DNA of 8,256 nt, taken from an uncultured Eubacteriales bacterium (GTDB taxonomy: Bacteria > Bacillota > Clostridia > Oscillospirales > Oscillospiraceae). Positions 1 through 6,081 of the stretch are shown piece after piece; within the stretch, counting starts at the first letter, position 1; every line of letters begins with the position of its first letter. The stretch covers positions 1 through 8,256 of the forward strand of contig ONTN01000055.1 of NCBI GenBank assembly GCA_900320765.1, in the 5' to 3' direction. The position numbers and the translations under genes are program-made. The notes under the pieces are model-generated. The model was not told the origin of the DNA and did no database searches. It worked only from the letters and a program-made list of their open reading frames with translations.

Positions 1-492
1 GTGCAAAAGTACGAATCCGGGGAGATCGAGGTATCCATCGCCATGGCCAACCAGCTTGCAGATGTGTTGGATACGACGCCGACGTTCCTTTTCGGCTATG
101 AGACGGAGATCACGCCGATCCGCAGCCTTGCCGATGTGTTGAACTTCCTGTTCCATATTGAGCAGGTCAAGGGCATCGACTTCGGCATTGATGTAAAAAG
201 GCCGCCTCGCAGCAAGGAATGGCAGTGTGCCATTACCTTCAACGGCAAGGCGGACGCGGACTTCAATACTGATCTGTGTCTCTTCCTGGAGAACTGGGAG
301 GAGCAGCGGGACAACCTGCGGACCTACGGCATCACACAGGAGCAGTATCGTGAATGGCAGACTAAAACACTGGCCTACTATGCTTCTACTGCTGTTGAAA
401 TCGCAGAGCCGGAGGAGCTTGACCCGGAAGAACGCCTAAAAAGACGAATTGCGTATTTGAACAGCCTGAAACCACAGAACGGCGAAGAATAA
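1..492 (+). CDS. Xre-family HTH transcriptional regulator, 5'-truncated by window edge
   Basis: The reading frame is open from the first base to a TAA at 490-492, giving 163 residues. The first codon is GTG, but this is probably an internal Val: the opening residues VQKYESGE, followed by a short helix (SIAMANQLADVLDTTP), match the last part of an Xre/Cro-type helix-turn-helix domain. Roughly the first 30 residues should therefore lie upstream of the window. The remaining ~125 residues form an acidic, mostly helical C-terminal region that I do not recognise. No S24 peptidase Ser/Lys signature is visible, so it is not an obvious LexA/CI-type self-cleaving repressor. It sits 42 bp upstream of the integrase on the same strand, which suggests a repressor or regulator of the mobile element. 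None of its 11 Ile codons is ATA, as in the integrase and unlike the host gene at 3383-4663. The HTH assignment is good; the regulatory target is inference. Confidence 0.8.
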   Translation: MQKYESGEIEVSIAMANQLADVLDTTPTFLFGYETEITPIRSLADVLNFLFHIEQVKGIDFGIDVKRPPRSKEWQCAITFNGKADADFNTDLCLFLENWEEQRDNLRTYGITQEQYREWQTKTLAYYASTAVEIAEPEELDPEERLKRRIAYLNSLKPQNGEE

Positions 493-534
493 CGAGAAAT
501 CAAGGTCGTTCGAGTCTGAAAGAAAGGAGAGTTT

Positions 535-1614
535 ATGTCGGTAACCAAAGACGGGAACACGGGCAAATGGATGGCACAGCTCCGTGTGACCGACTGGACG
601 GGGAAAACCGTCCACAAGAAGAAACGGGGATTCAAGACCAAACGGGAAGCCCAGCAATGGGAGCAGGATTTTTTGCAGCAGGCAAGCGGCAGCATCGGAA
701 TGACCTTTCAGGACTTCATCGAGCTGTATTTGAAAGACATGGAACAGCGGCTCAAACCCTCTACCGTAGCCAACAAGCGGTTCCTGATCGACCTCAAGAT
801 CACGCCCTTCTTCGGCAGGATGCCCCTGAACACCATCAAGCCCACGGATATCCGGCGCTGGCAGAACGAGCTGACCACCTACCGGGACGAGAAGGGCAAG
901 CCCTACTCCGCAACTTACCTCAAGACCATCAACAACCAGATCACCGCCATCTTCAACTATGCCGTTAAGTTTTATGGTCTAAAAGAAAATCCCTGCCATA
1001 AGGCAGGGGGCATGGGCAAGAAGAACGCGGAAGAAATGCTGTTCTGGACAAAAGATGAATTCCTACAGTTCATTGAGGCGGTCAAGGACAGGCCCGTCAC
1101 CTATGCGATCTTCATGACGCTGTACTACACCGGGATGCGGGAAGGCGAGCTGCTGGCGCTGACGCCGGCGGACATTGACCTGGAGAAGCAGACCGTCCGC
1201 ATCAACAAGAGCTTCCAGCGCCTCAAAGGCAGGGACGTCATCACGACGCCCAAGACACCAAAGAGTATCCGTACCGTTACGATCCCGAAGGTGCTGTGCG
1301 ACTGCTTGAAGGACTATATGGCGCAGTGTTATGAACTCCAGCCGGAAGATCGCCTGTTTCCCTACGGCAAATCGTATCTGTATCGGGAAATCGTTCGCGG
1401 CTGCAAGCTCTCCGGCGTCAAGAAGATTCGCGTGCACGACCTCCGCCACAGCCATGCGGCGGCTCTGATCGCAATGAACGTAGCGCCGAAGCTCCTGCAG
1501 GAGCGGCTGGGCCACGAGCGCATCCAGACCACGCTGGACACCTACGGCCACCTTTATCCGAATGCACAGGCAGAAGTAGCCAGACAGCTTGAGCATTTCA
1601 TGTCCGAGAGCTGA
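535..1614 (+). CDS. int: Tyrosine recombinase / integrase (Tn916/phage type)
   Basis: A complete 359-residue site-specific recombinase that should catalyse integration and excision of the element at the adjacent guaA site. Residues about 1-50 form a small beta-rich N-terminal domain (KWMAQLRVTDWTGK...KRGFKTKREAQQWE) of the AP2-like arm-DNA-binding kind. Residues about 56-150 are the SAM-like core-binding domain. Residues about 170-350 are the catalytic domain. The catalytic set is visible: Arg202 in TGMREGELL, candidate Lys240 in TTPKTPKS, His301 and Arg304 in HDLRHS, His327 in LGHERIQTT, and nucleophile Tyr337 in DTYGHLYP. Length is typical for the family. ATG at 535 follows an AAGGAG ribosome binding site at 524-529. 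The gene runs convergently toward guaA and ends about 110 bp from the guaA stop, the usual layout for an integrase next to its attachment site. Family and intact catalytic residues are seen; activity is inferred. Confidence 0.96.
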   Translation: MSVTKDGNTGKWMAQLRVTDWTGKTVHKKKRGFKTKREAQQWEQDFLQQASGSIGMTFQDFIELYLKDMEQRLKPSTVANKRFLIDLKITPFFGRMPLNTIKPTDIRRWQNELTTYRDEKGKPYSATYLKTINNQITAIFNYAVKFYGLKENPCHKAGGMGKKNAEEMLFWTKDEFLQFIEAVKDRPVTYAIFMTLYYTGMREGELLALTPADIDLEKQTVRINKSFQRLKGRDVITTPKTPKSIRTVTIPKVLCDCLKDYMAQCYELQPEDRLFPYGKSYLYREIVRGCKLSGVKKIRVHDLRHSHAAALIAMNVAPKLLQERLGHERIQTTLDTYGHLYPNAQAEVARQLEHFMSES

Positions 1615-1655
1615 TGGCTACAAAAAATTCCTTCGCTGTAGCCAATATGTAGCCA
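1576..1655. repeat. Cluster of GTAGCCA repeats, candidate integrase arm-binding sites
   Basis: Just past the integrase stop lie TGGCTACA (1615-1622), TGTAGCCA (1637-1644) and TGTAGCCA (1648-1655). The first is the exact inverse of the other two, and the two direct copies are 11 bp apart start to start, about one helical turn. A 7-bp copy, GTAGCCA, occurs at 1576-1582 at the end of the integrase gene. Short direct and inverted repeats between integrase gene and attachment site are where AP2-like integrase N-terminal domains bind. The repeats are seen; the binding role is inference. Another GTAGCCA at 766-772 lies deep in the integrase coding region and is probably coincidental. Confidence 0.5.
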
Positions 1656-1704
1656 CTGAAAAAGAGAAACCCCGAAAAACGCTGTAATATCAACGCTTTC
1701 CGGG
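1656..1704 (-). terminator. Intrinsic terminator of guaA, in element-derived sequence
   Basis: Read on the minus strand, about 20 nt after the guaA stop, there is a 14-bp stem without mismatches (three G-T wobbles), plus positions 1671-1684 and 1691-1704, with a 6-nt loop ATATTA. A T-rich run follows, TTTCTCTTTTT, at about 1659-1669. Read on the plus strand the wobbles become A-C mismatches and no T-run follows. It is therefore a one-way terminator for guaA, not for the integrase. Confidence 0.75.
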
Positions 1705-1719
1705 ACTCAAAAACTAAGA

Positions 1720-1745
1720 AATCGTTATTCCCACTCGATCGTTGC
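1720..1745. other. Probable attachment site (attL/attR) at the 3' end of guaA
   Basis: The last codons of guaA (encoding IEWE-stop) are a well-known target for site-specific integration of genomic islands and conjugative elements in bacteria. Here a tyrosine recombinase gene ends about 110 bp from this point and converges on guaA, so one end of the element should lie at or beside these bases. The coding end of guaA is intact (KPPATIEWE then TAA), as expected if the element carries a copy of the target. Exact core limits cannot be read, because the partner direct repeat at the far end of the element lies outside the window. No second copy of TTCCCACTCGATCG is present within it. Confidence 0.65.
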
Positions 1746-3266
1746 GGGGGGTTTGCTTGTTATGTCGTAGACTATGCGGTTTACGTTTCCGACCTCGTTT
1801 ACTATTCTCGTGCTCACCCGGTCGAGAACATCGTAGGGTATTCTCGTCCAGTCGGCCGTCATAAAGTCGCTCGTCGTTACGCTTCTGAGGGCGAGGGTGT
1901 AATCGTAGGTGCGGCCGTCGCCCATAACGCCGACCGAGCGCATATTCGTCAGCACGGCGAAATACTGATTCATCGCGCTCTCAAGTCCGCTCTTCGCAAC
2001 CTCGTCGCGGAATATCCAGTCGGCGTGGCGCAGTGTATCGAGCTTCTCCTTCGTCACGTCGCCAATCACCCTTATCGCGAGGCCGGGACCCGGGAAGGGC
2101 TGGCGCATAACGAGGTACTCAGGAAGGCCGAGCTCGCGGCCGAGGGCACGTACCTCGTCCTTGAACAGCATACGCAGGGGCTCTATGATCTCCTTAAAAT
2201 CCACATAATCCGGCAGTCCGCCCACGTTGTGATGGCTCTTGATAACGGCGGCGTTTCCGGCTCCGGATTCGATAACGTCCGGATAAATAGTGCCCTGGCA
2301 TAGGAAATCGACCTTGCCGATCTTCTTTGCCTCGGCCTCGAACACTCTGATAAACTCCTCGCCTATAATCTTGCGCTTGAGCTCAGGCTCGGAGACTCCG
2401 GCAAGCCTTATGAGGAATCTGTTCTCAGCGTTTACGCGGATGAAGTTAATATTCCACTTTGAAAACGCCTCTTCGACCTCGTCGCCCTCGTTTAAGCGCA
2501 TAAGCCCGTGGTCGACAAAAACGCAGGTGAGCTGGTTGCCGACCGCTTCGGCCATAAGCGCGGCGGCGACGGACGAATCCACTCCGCCGGACAGGGCAAG
2601 GAGGACTTTTCCGTTCCCTACCCTCTCGCGAATGTTTTTTATCGCCTCGGCCTTGTAATCGCCCATAGTCCAGTCGCCCTTGGCGCCGCAGACCTCGAAG
2701 AGGAAGTTTCTTATCATCTCGGTGCCGTTCTCGGTGTGGTTTACCTCGGGGTGGAACTGTACGCCGTAAAAGCCCCTCTCCTCGTCGCAGATCGCGACGT
2801 TCGGGCAGGCCTCGGAGTGAGCTATGAGCCTGAAGCCATCAGGCACCTTTTCCATATAATCTCCGTGGCTCATCCACGAGACTCCGCGCTCTGAAAGGCC
2901 CTTGAAGAGCTTTGCGGAGGTATCGAAATAGGTCTCCGTCTTTCCGTACTCCCTCGCGGAGTCATCCTGAGCGGCGGTGACTCTGCCGCCGAGGTTGTGC
3001 GCGAGAAGCTGGCAGCCATAACAGATGCCGAGGATGGGGATGCCGAGCCCGAAAAGCTCGGGGTCTGCCTGCGGGCTTTTCTCATCGTAAACGCTGCCGG
3101 GACCTCCGGTGAATATAAGCCCGATCGGCTCAGCCGCCTTAATCTCGCTCACGGGGGTGGTAAACGGCTTTACCTCGCAGTAGACGCCGCACTCCCTTAC
3201 GCGGCGGGCGATAAGCTGATTGTACTGGCCGCCGAAGTCAAGGACTATAATTTCTTGGTTTTTCAT
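1725..3266 (-). CDS. guaA: GMP synthase (glutamine-hydrolysing)
   Basis: This 513-residue enzyme converts XMP to GMP using ATP and glutamine, the last step of de novo guanine nucleotide synthesis, in the cytoplasm. The N-terminal class I glutamine amidotransferase domain (about 1-195) has its nucleophile Cys82 in GICYGCQLL and His172/Glu174 in GVQFHPEVNH. The ATP-pyrophosphatase domain starts near 200 with the P-loop SGGVDSS (226-232). The C-terminal dimerisation domain includes QPFPGPGLAIRVIG and ends in the conserved KPPATIEWE. Length is normal. The start at 3266 is chosen because GAGGT lies 7 nt upstream and the protein then begins MKNQEIIVLDFG. A longer frame beginning with TTG at 3329 would start inside the -35 box of the promoter. 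The gene is monocistronic, divergent from the M14 peptidase gene and convergent with the integrase. Its last bases are the likely insertion site of the element. Confidence 0.98.
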   Translation of the reverse strand: MKNQEIIVLDFGGQYNQLIARRVRECGVYCEVKPFTTPVSEIKAAEPIGLIFTGGPGSVYDEKSPQADPELFGLGIPILGICYGCQLLAHNLGGRVTAAQDDSAREYGKTETYFDTSAKLFKGLSERGVSWMSHGDYMEKVPDGFRLIAHSEACPNVAICDEERGFYGVQFHPEVNHTENGTEMIRNFLFEVCGAKGDWTMGDYKAEAIKNIRERVGNGKVLLALSGGVDSSVAAALMAEAVGNQLTCVFVDHGLMRLNEGDEVEEAFSKWNINFIRVNAENRFLIRLAGVSEPELKRKIIGEEFIRVFEAEAKKIGKVDFLCQGTIYPDVIESGAGNAAVIKSHHNVGGLPDYVDFKEIIEPLRMLFKDEVRALGRELGLPEYLVMRQPFPGPGLAIRVIGDVTKEKLDTLRHADWIFRDEVAKSGLESAMNQYFAVLTNMRSVGVMGDGRTYDYTLALRSVTTSDFMTADWTRIPYDVLDRVSTRIVNEVGNVNRIVYDITSKPPATIEWE

Positions 3267-3300
3267 TTGCATGACCTCACAAGGCTGAGATTTTTGTAAA

Positions 3301-3329
3301 ATTATATTTATTTTCGCGTCTCTTGTCAA
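3301..3329 (-). promoter_or_regulatory. Consensus sigma-A promoter of guaA
   Basis: On the minus strand TTGACA (plus 3324-3329) and TATAAT (plus 3301-3306) are separated by exactly 17 bp. Both hexamers match the housekeeping consensus perfectly. Transcription should begin near 3294, leaving a leader of only about 28 nt with the GAGGT ribosome binding site. There is no room for a purine riboswitch or attenuator, so any control would have to be by a repressor at the promoter or at enzyme level. Confidence 0.88.
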
Positions 3330-3359
3330 TATTCATTTGTTTTGCGCATATGCTAATAT
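3327..3359 (+). promoter_or_regulatory. Candidate promoter of the M14 peptidase gene (sigma-E-like or extended -10)
   Basis: Two overlapping readings are possible. One is sigma-E-like: CAATATT at 3327-3333 (6 of 7 to KMATATT), a 13-bp gap, then CATATGCT at 3347-3354 (CATA and final T of CATACAAT). The other is an extended -10, TGCTAATAT at 3351-3359, with no good -35. The ribosome binding site GGAGG at 3373-3377 follows closely in either case. The -35 region abuts or overlaps the -35 box of guaA on the other strand. Confidence 0.4.
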
Positions 3360-3382
3360 GAATTCAGTTTTTGGAGGCGCAT

Positions 3383-4663
3383 ATGGCAGTTTTCAAAACT
3401 ATACGAAGGGGTTACACGGGCCCGGAGGCGGAGCTACTGCAGCTTGCGCTATTGAGGGCGGGTTTTCTTCTCACACCGCCCGACGGTATTTTCGGGCGGG
3501 AGACCGAGGCGGCGCTTATCCGCTTTCAGCAGATGAACGGGCTTACACCGGACGGGATCGCTGGCCCGCAGTCCTGGGCGGCGCTCACTCCGCGGCTTAC
3601 GGGATATTTTACGCACCGGGTGAGAGCCGGAGACACGCTTTTCCGCCTTGCCCGGTCATATTACACCTCTCTTCGGGCGATAGAGCTCGCAAATCCGGGG
3701 ATTGACCCGCTGCAACTTCGTATCGGCTCGAGCGTCATTATCCCCCTGCCCTATCCCGTAGTGCCGGATAACGTGAGCTTTACGCCCACGCTTTTGGAGC
3801 TTGTCATAGACGGACTTCTGAAGCGCTATCCGTTTCTTCGCAGCTCCGTGATAGGTCAGAGCGTTATGGGCAGAGATCTCACGGTCCTCTCCATCGGCAG
3901 CGGGCAGAACGAGGTTTTCTACAACGCCGCGCATCACGCGAACGAATGGATAACGTCTCCCCTGCTTCTGAGATTCATTGAGGAATACGCAAAGGCTTAC
4001 GCCGACGGGGGCTCGATCTTCGGCCTGCGCGCCGGCGAGCTCTTCGCCAAAACGACGCTTTACGCCCTGCCGATGGTAAATCCCGACGGGGTCGCCCTCG
4101 TCACGGGCGAATTAACCTGCGGGGAATACTACGAGGGGGCGCAAAGGATATCCTCGGACTATCCGAATATACCCTTTCCCTCGGGCTGGAAGGCCAATAT
4201 TCTCGGAGTTGATCCCAACCTGCAGTACCCCGCCGGATGGGAAAACGCGCGGAGGATCAAATTCCAGCAGGGCTACGTTTCGCCCGCGCCGCGTGATTAC
4301 GTTGGCAGGGCGCCGCTCGAGGCGCCCGAGTCGCGTGCTGTTTACGATTTCACCGTCAACCACGATTTCTCGCTCACGATATCCTATCACACTCAGGGCG
4401 GCGAGATATACTGGAGATATCTCGATATGGAGCCGCCCGGAGCCGAAGAGACTGCCCGGGAGTTTGCCTCAGTCAGCGGCTACACCGTATCTGACGCTGT
4501 CTACGGCTCGGGCTACGCGGGATACAAGGACTGGTTTATCGACAGGTACTTCCGGCGTGGCTACACCATAGAGGCGGGGCGGGGGCAAAATCCGCTTCCG
4601 ATTTCGATGTTCAATGAGATCTACCGGGATAACCTCGGGATTTTTGCCCTCGGGCTCACATAA
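3383..4663 (+). CDS. M14 peptidase with PG-binding and LysM domains (gamma-D-glutamyl-diamino acid endopeptidase type)
   Basis: A 426-residue predicted cell-wall peptidase. In order: a peptidoglycan-binding type 1 domain (about 5-70, with DGIFGRETEAALIRFQ and DGIAGPQSW), a LysM domain (about 77-122, HRVRAGDTLFRLA...NPGI...IIPLP), and a zinc carboxypeptidase-fold domain (about 135-426). Zinc ligands are His185 and Glu188 in HHANE and His336 in SYHTQG; the catalytic Glu is Glu397 in YTIEAGRG. The stretch GVDPNLQYPAGWE (275-287) replaces the DLNRNF motif of ordinary carboxypeptidases and resembles Bacillus ENP1/YqgT enzymes, which cut the gamma-D-Glu to diaminopimelate bond in peptidoglycan. There is no signal peptide or membrane segment, also as in ENP1, which suggests action in the mother cell or after lysis. 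ATG 3383 is chosen for GGAGG at 3373-3377; the in-frame TTG at 3371 overlaps that site. Family is secure; exact bond and sporulation role are inferred. Confidence 0.93.
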   Translation: MAVFKTIRRGYTGPEAELLQLALLRAGFLLTPPDGIFGRETEAALIRFQQMNGLTPDGIAGPQSWAALTPRLTGYFTHRVRAGDTLFRLARSYYTSLRAIELANPGIDPLQLRIGSSVIIPLPYPVVPDNVSFTPTLLELVIDGLLKRYPFLRSSVIGQSVMGRDLTVLSIGSGQNEVFYNAAHHANEWITSPLLLRFIEEYAKAYADGGSIFGLRAGELFAKTTLYALPMVNPDGVALVTGELTCGEYYEGAQRISSDYPNIPFPSGWKANILGVDPNLQYPAGWENARRIKFQQGYVSPAPRDYVGRAPLEAPESRAVYDFTVNHDFSLTISYHTQGGEIYWRYLDMEPPGAEETAREFASVSGYTVSDAVYGSGYAGYKDWFIDRYFRRGYTIEAGRGQNPLPISMFNEIYRDNLGIFALGLT

Positions 4664-4710
4664 AAACAAAAGCGAATCGGTTACTCCGATTCGCAATTAT
4701 TTGCGTTATT
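4661..4710 (-). terminator. Hairpin terminator between the M14 peptidase and ohrR-like genes
   Basis: A perfect 9-bp stem, GCGAATCGG (4672-4680) and CCGATTCGC (4686-4694), encloses a 5-nt loop. On the minus strand it is followed by TTTTGTTTTT, a strong intrinsic terminator for the ohrR-like gene. On the plus strand it is followed by the weaker AATTATTTG, so it probably also stops the M14 peptidase transcript. It overlaps the stop codon of the M14 gene through the shared A/T run. Confidence 0.88.
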
Positions 4711-5134
4711 TAAGAAGCTTAAGAAGAAGGGCACGAAGCACGGCGGCCTCTTCGGTATTGAGCTCGCTGCATGCCTGAATTTTTTCAGGGATGCCGTCCG
4801 CCTTTTCCATAAGGCGCTCGCCTTCCTCAGTTATAGTTACGATAAGGCTCCTTTCGTCCTCAAAGCTGCGCTTTCTTGTAAGAAGTCCCTTGGCTTCCAT
4901 TTTCTTGAGAAGAGGCGTCAGCGTTCCCGAGTCGAGGTAAAGCCTCTTTCCGAGCTCCTTGACAGTTACCGATTTCTCCTCCCACATAACGATCATCGTG
5001 ATATACTGCGTATATGTAAGATCTATCTCATCGAGATAGGGCTTGTACCTTTTTATTACATCGCGGGAGCAGGCGTAGAGCGGAAAGCAGATCTGATTTT
5101 CCAACTTGAGTGTGCTTTTTCCTTGCTGGCTCAT
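4706..5134 (-). CDS. ohrR: MarR-family regulator, OhrR-like peroxide sensor
   Basis: A 142-residue winged-helix repressor. Family knowledge: OhrR senses organic hydroperoxides or hypochlorite through a reactive Cys near the N-terminus and releases DNA when it is oxidised. Visible signatures are LENQICFPLYACSRDVIKRY (11-30) with the sensing Cys16, the Tyr-rich patch around LTYTQYITM (39-47), and the recognition region GKRLYLDSGTLTPLLKKME (62-80), which is highly characteristic of OhrR. The wing is KRSFEDERS (88-96). Two further Cys, Cys22 and Cys122, are present; Cys122 sits where two-Cys OhrR proteins carry their resolving Cys, so a Cys16-Cys122 disulfide is plausible. ATG 5134 is preceded by GGAGG at a 9-nt gap. 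No ohr peroxidase gene is next to it, so its target is unknown from this window. A general MarR role cannot be excluded. Confidence 0.88.
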   Translation of the reverse strand: MSQQGKSTLKLENQICFPLYACSRDVIKRYKPYLDEIDLTYTQYITMIVMWEEKSVTVKELGKRLYLDSGTLTPLLKKMEAKGLLTRKRSFEDERSLIVTITEEGERLMEKADGIPEKIQACSELNTEEAAVLRALLLKLLK

Positions 5135-5172
5135 GGGTTTTTTCCTCCGGGGTTGGGTTTTCGCTGCCCCTT

Positions 5173-5201
5173 AGTTTAGCACAGTCTGAAAACAATCTCA
5201 A
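5173..5201 (-). promoter_or_regulatory. Probable promoter of the ohrR-like gene
   Basis: On the minus strand TTGAGA (plus 5196-5201, 5 of 6 to the -35 consensus) is followed after 17 bp by TAAACT (plus 5173-5178). A TG one base upstream of that hexamer makes an extended -10. It lies about 40 bp before the start codon. I looked for an OhrR-like inverted repeat (TACAATT-AATTGTA type) around it and saw no clear one. Confidence 0.6.
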
Positions 5202-5233
5202 GCATTAAATTCTATTTTCTTTTTTTCGTCGTT

Positions 5234-6028
5234 TCAGTAAGGCCAATGGGCGGGAATAAAGTGATCCGTGTAAATTCCCGTCAGCCCGAGAGGATGCCAA
5301 TTTTCATAATCGCTTAATGTATTAACGGTATGCGCGTAGATTGCGGTATCCCGTCCTGCGGACTTGACCGAAGCAAGAAAACTCTCCGTCAGCCTTGAAA
5401 AGGCTATCGTCACCGCCCAGAGCTCATGATCCCGGATAAACTCCGAGAGCTTCTCCCCGTCCGCGTCCATTTTATATACAGTCAGGATTATATCGCTAAA
5501 GCCGAGGGAGCGCACCGGCTCATACTGATCCGTTGAGTAGATCTGCGGAATAAGGCGCTCAGAGGAAACGCCGAGCTCCTCCCTGAGCTTTTTGAGAACG
5601 GCCGCGTTATCCGAAGCTTTCACGTCGGTAATAATATAGGCGTCTTCGTGGCTTTCCATCCATTTTTTTAGCCCGGCCGCGTCGAGGAGAGTAAGCCCCA
5701 TAAAGGTCGGAGAGGAAAGAAACTCGCCGCGGGTTCTGACGCCCTCGGAGAAGAGCATACGCTTTCCCATCGCCTCCCAGTCGTGGATGAGCACGACGCT
5801 TCCGTCCGAGGTAAGCTCGAAGTCGAGCTCGATAAATCTAAAGCCGTTAGCGTATGCCGTATCTATCGCCTCAAGGCTGTTAGTGTAGCGGTAGCCCCAG
5901 ATTGCTCCGCCCGCGTGCGCTATTAGCTGCGGGCGGTCGGCTGCGCTTCCCGTCCTGACGGAGCTCTGACCGCATGAGGCTAAAACGAGGACGGCGGCGA
6001 GAGCTAAGGCGGCAATCCTTATCTTCAT
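5234..6028 (-). CDS. Lipoprotein of the glycerophosphodiester phosphodiesterase (GDPD/PI-PLC) superfamily
   Basis: 264 residues with a lipoprotein signal: MKIR, a hydrophobic stretch, then the lipobox LASC with Cys19, so it is probably anchored to the outer face of the membrane. The rest is a TIM-barrel phosphodiesterase domain. Visible active-site features are His38 in AHAGG, Asn50 in YTNSLEA, Glu67 and Asp69 in FIELDFELTSDG, and the second His82 in LIHDW. Classical GDPD enzymes have HRG at the first position; here the Arg is Ala39. This fits a divergent GDPD-like subgroup, so glycerophosphodiesters as substrate are likely but not certain. ATG 6028 is preferred over the GTG one codon upstream because AGGAG lies 7 nt before it. 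The gene follows upp but is separated by a strong terminator that abuts its ribosome binding site. No hairpin is seen after its stop. Confidence 0.88.
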   Translation of the reverse strand: MKIRIAALALAAVLVLASCGQSSVRTGSAADRPQLIAHAGGAIWGYRYTNSLEAIDTAYANGFRFIELDFELTSDGSVVLIHDWEAMGKRMLFSEGVRTRGEFLSSPTFMGLTLLDAAGLKKWMESHEDAYIITDVKASDNAAVLKKLREELGVSSERLIPQIYSTDQYEPVRSLGFSDIILTVYKMDADGEKLSEFIRDHELWAVTIAFSRLTESFLASVKSAGRDTAIYAHTVNTLSDYENWHPLGLTGIYTDHFIPAHWPY

Positions 6029-6040
6029 CACAATTCTCCT

Positions 6041-6071
6041 AAAAAAAGCCCCGCCTCAGCGGGGTTTTTGC
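6041..6071 (-). terminator. Intrinsic terminator after upp
   Basis: On the minus strand CCCCGC, loop TGAG, GCGGGG (plus 6049-6064) is followed by CTTTTTTT (plus 6041-6048) and preceded by an A-run that lengthens the stem. This is a strong rho-independent terminator for the mscS-tsaB-upp operon. On the plus strand TTTTTG follows, but no plus-strand gene is nearby. The T-run ends one base before the AGGAG of the downstream GDPD-like gene (6035-6039). Confidence 0.92.
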
Positions 6072-6081
6072 TCATAAAGAA

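Noticed and set aside
991..1008. Perfect 7-bp stem with 4-nt loop inside the integrase gene; on the minus strand it is followed by ATTTTCTTTT like a terminator.
   Set aside because: It lies within the coding segment ENPCHKAGG of an intact integrase, and no minus-strand gene is visible upstream for it to serve. Most likely a by-product of coding sequence.
1063..1596. 177-codon open frame opposite the integrase.
   Set aside because: Antisense to a gene with clear catalytic motifs; its translation shows no recognisable domain and no convincing start context.
3267..3300. Possible purine riboswitch in the guaA leader.
   Set aside because: The leader predicted from the promoter is only about 28 nt, too short for an aptamer.
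3267..3329. 21-residue N-terminal extension of GuaA beginning with TTG at 3329.
   Set aside because: It would start inside the -35 box of a perfect promoter, and a good ribosome binding site fits the ATG at 3266.
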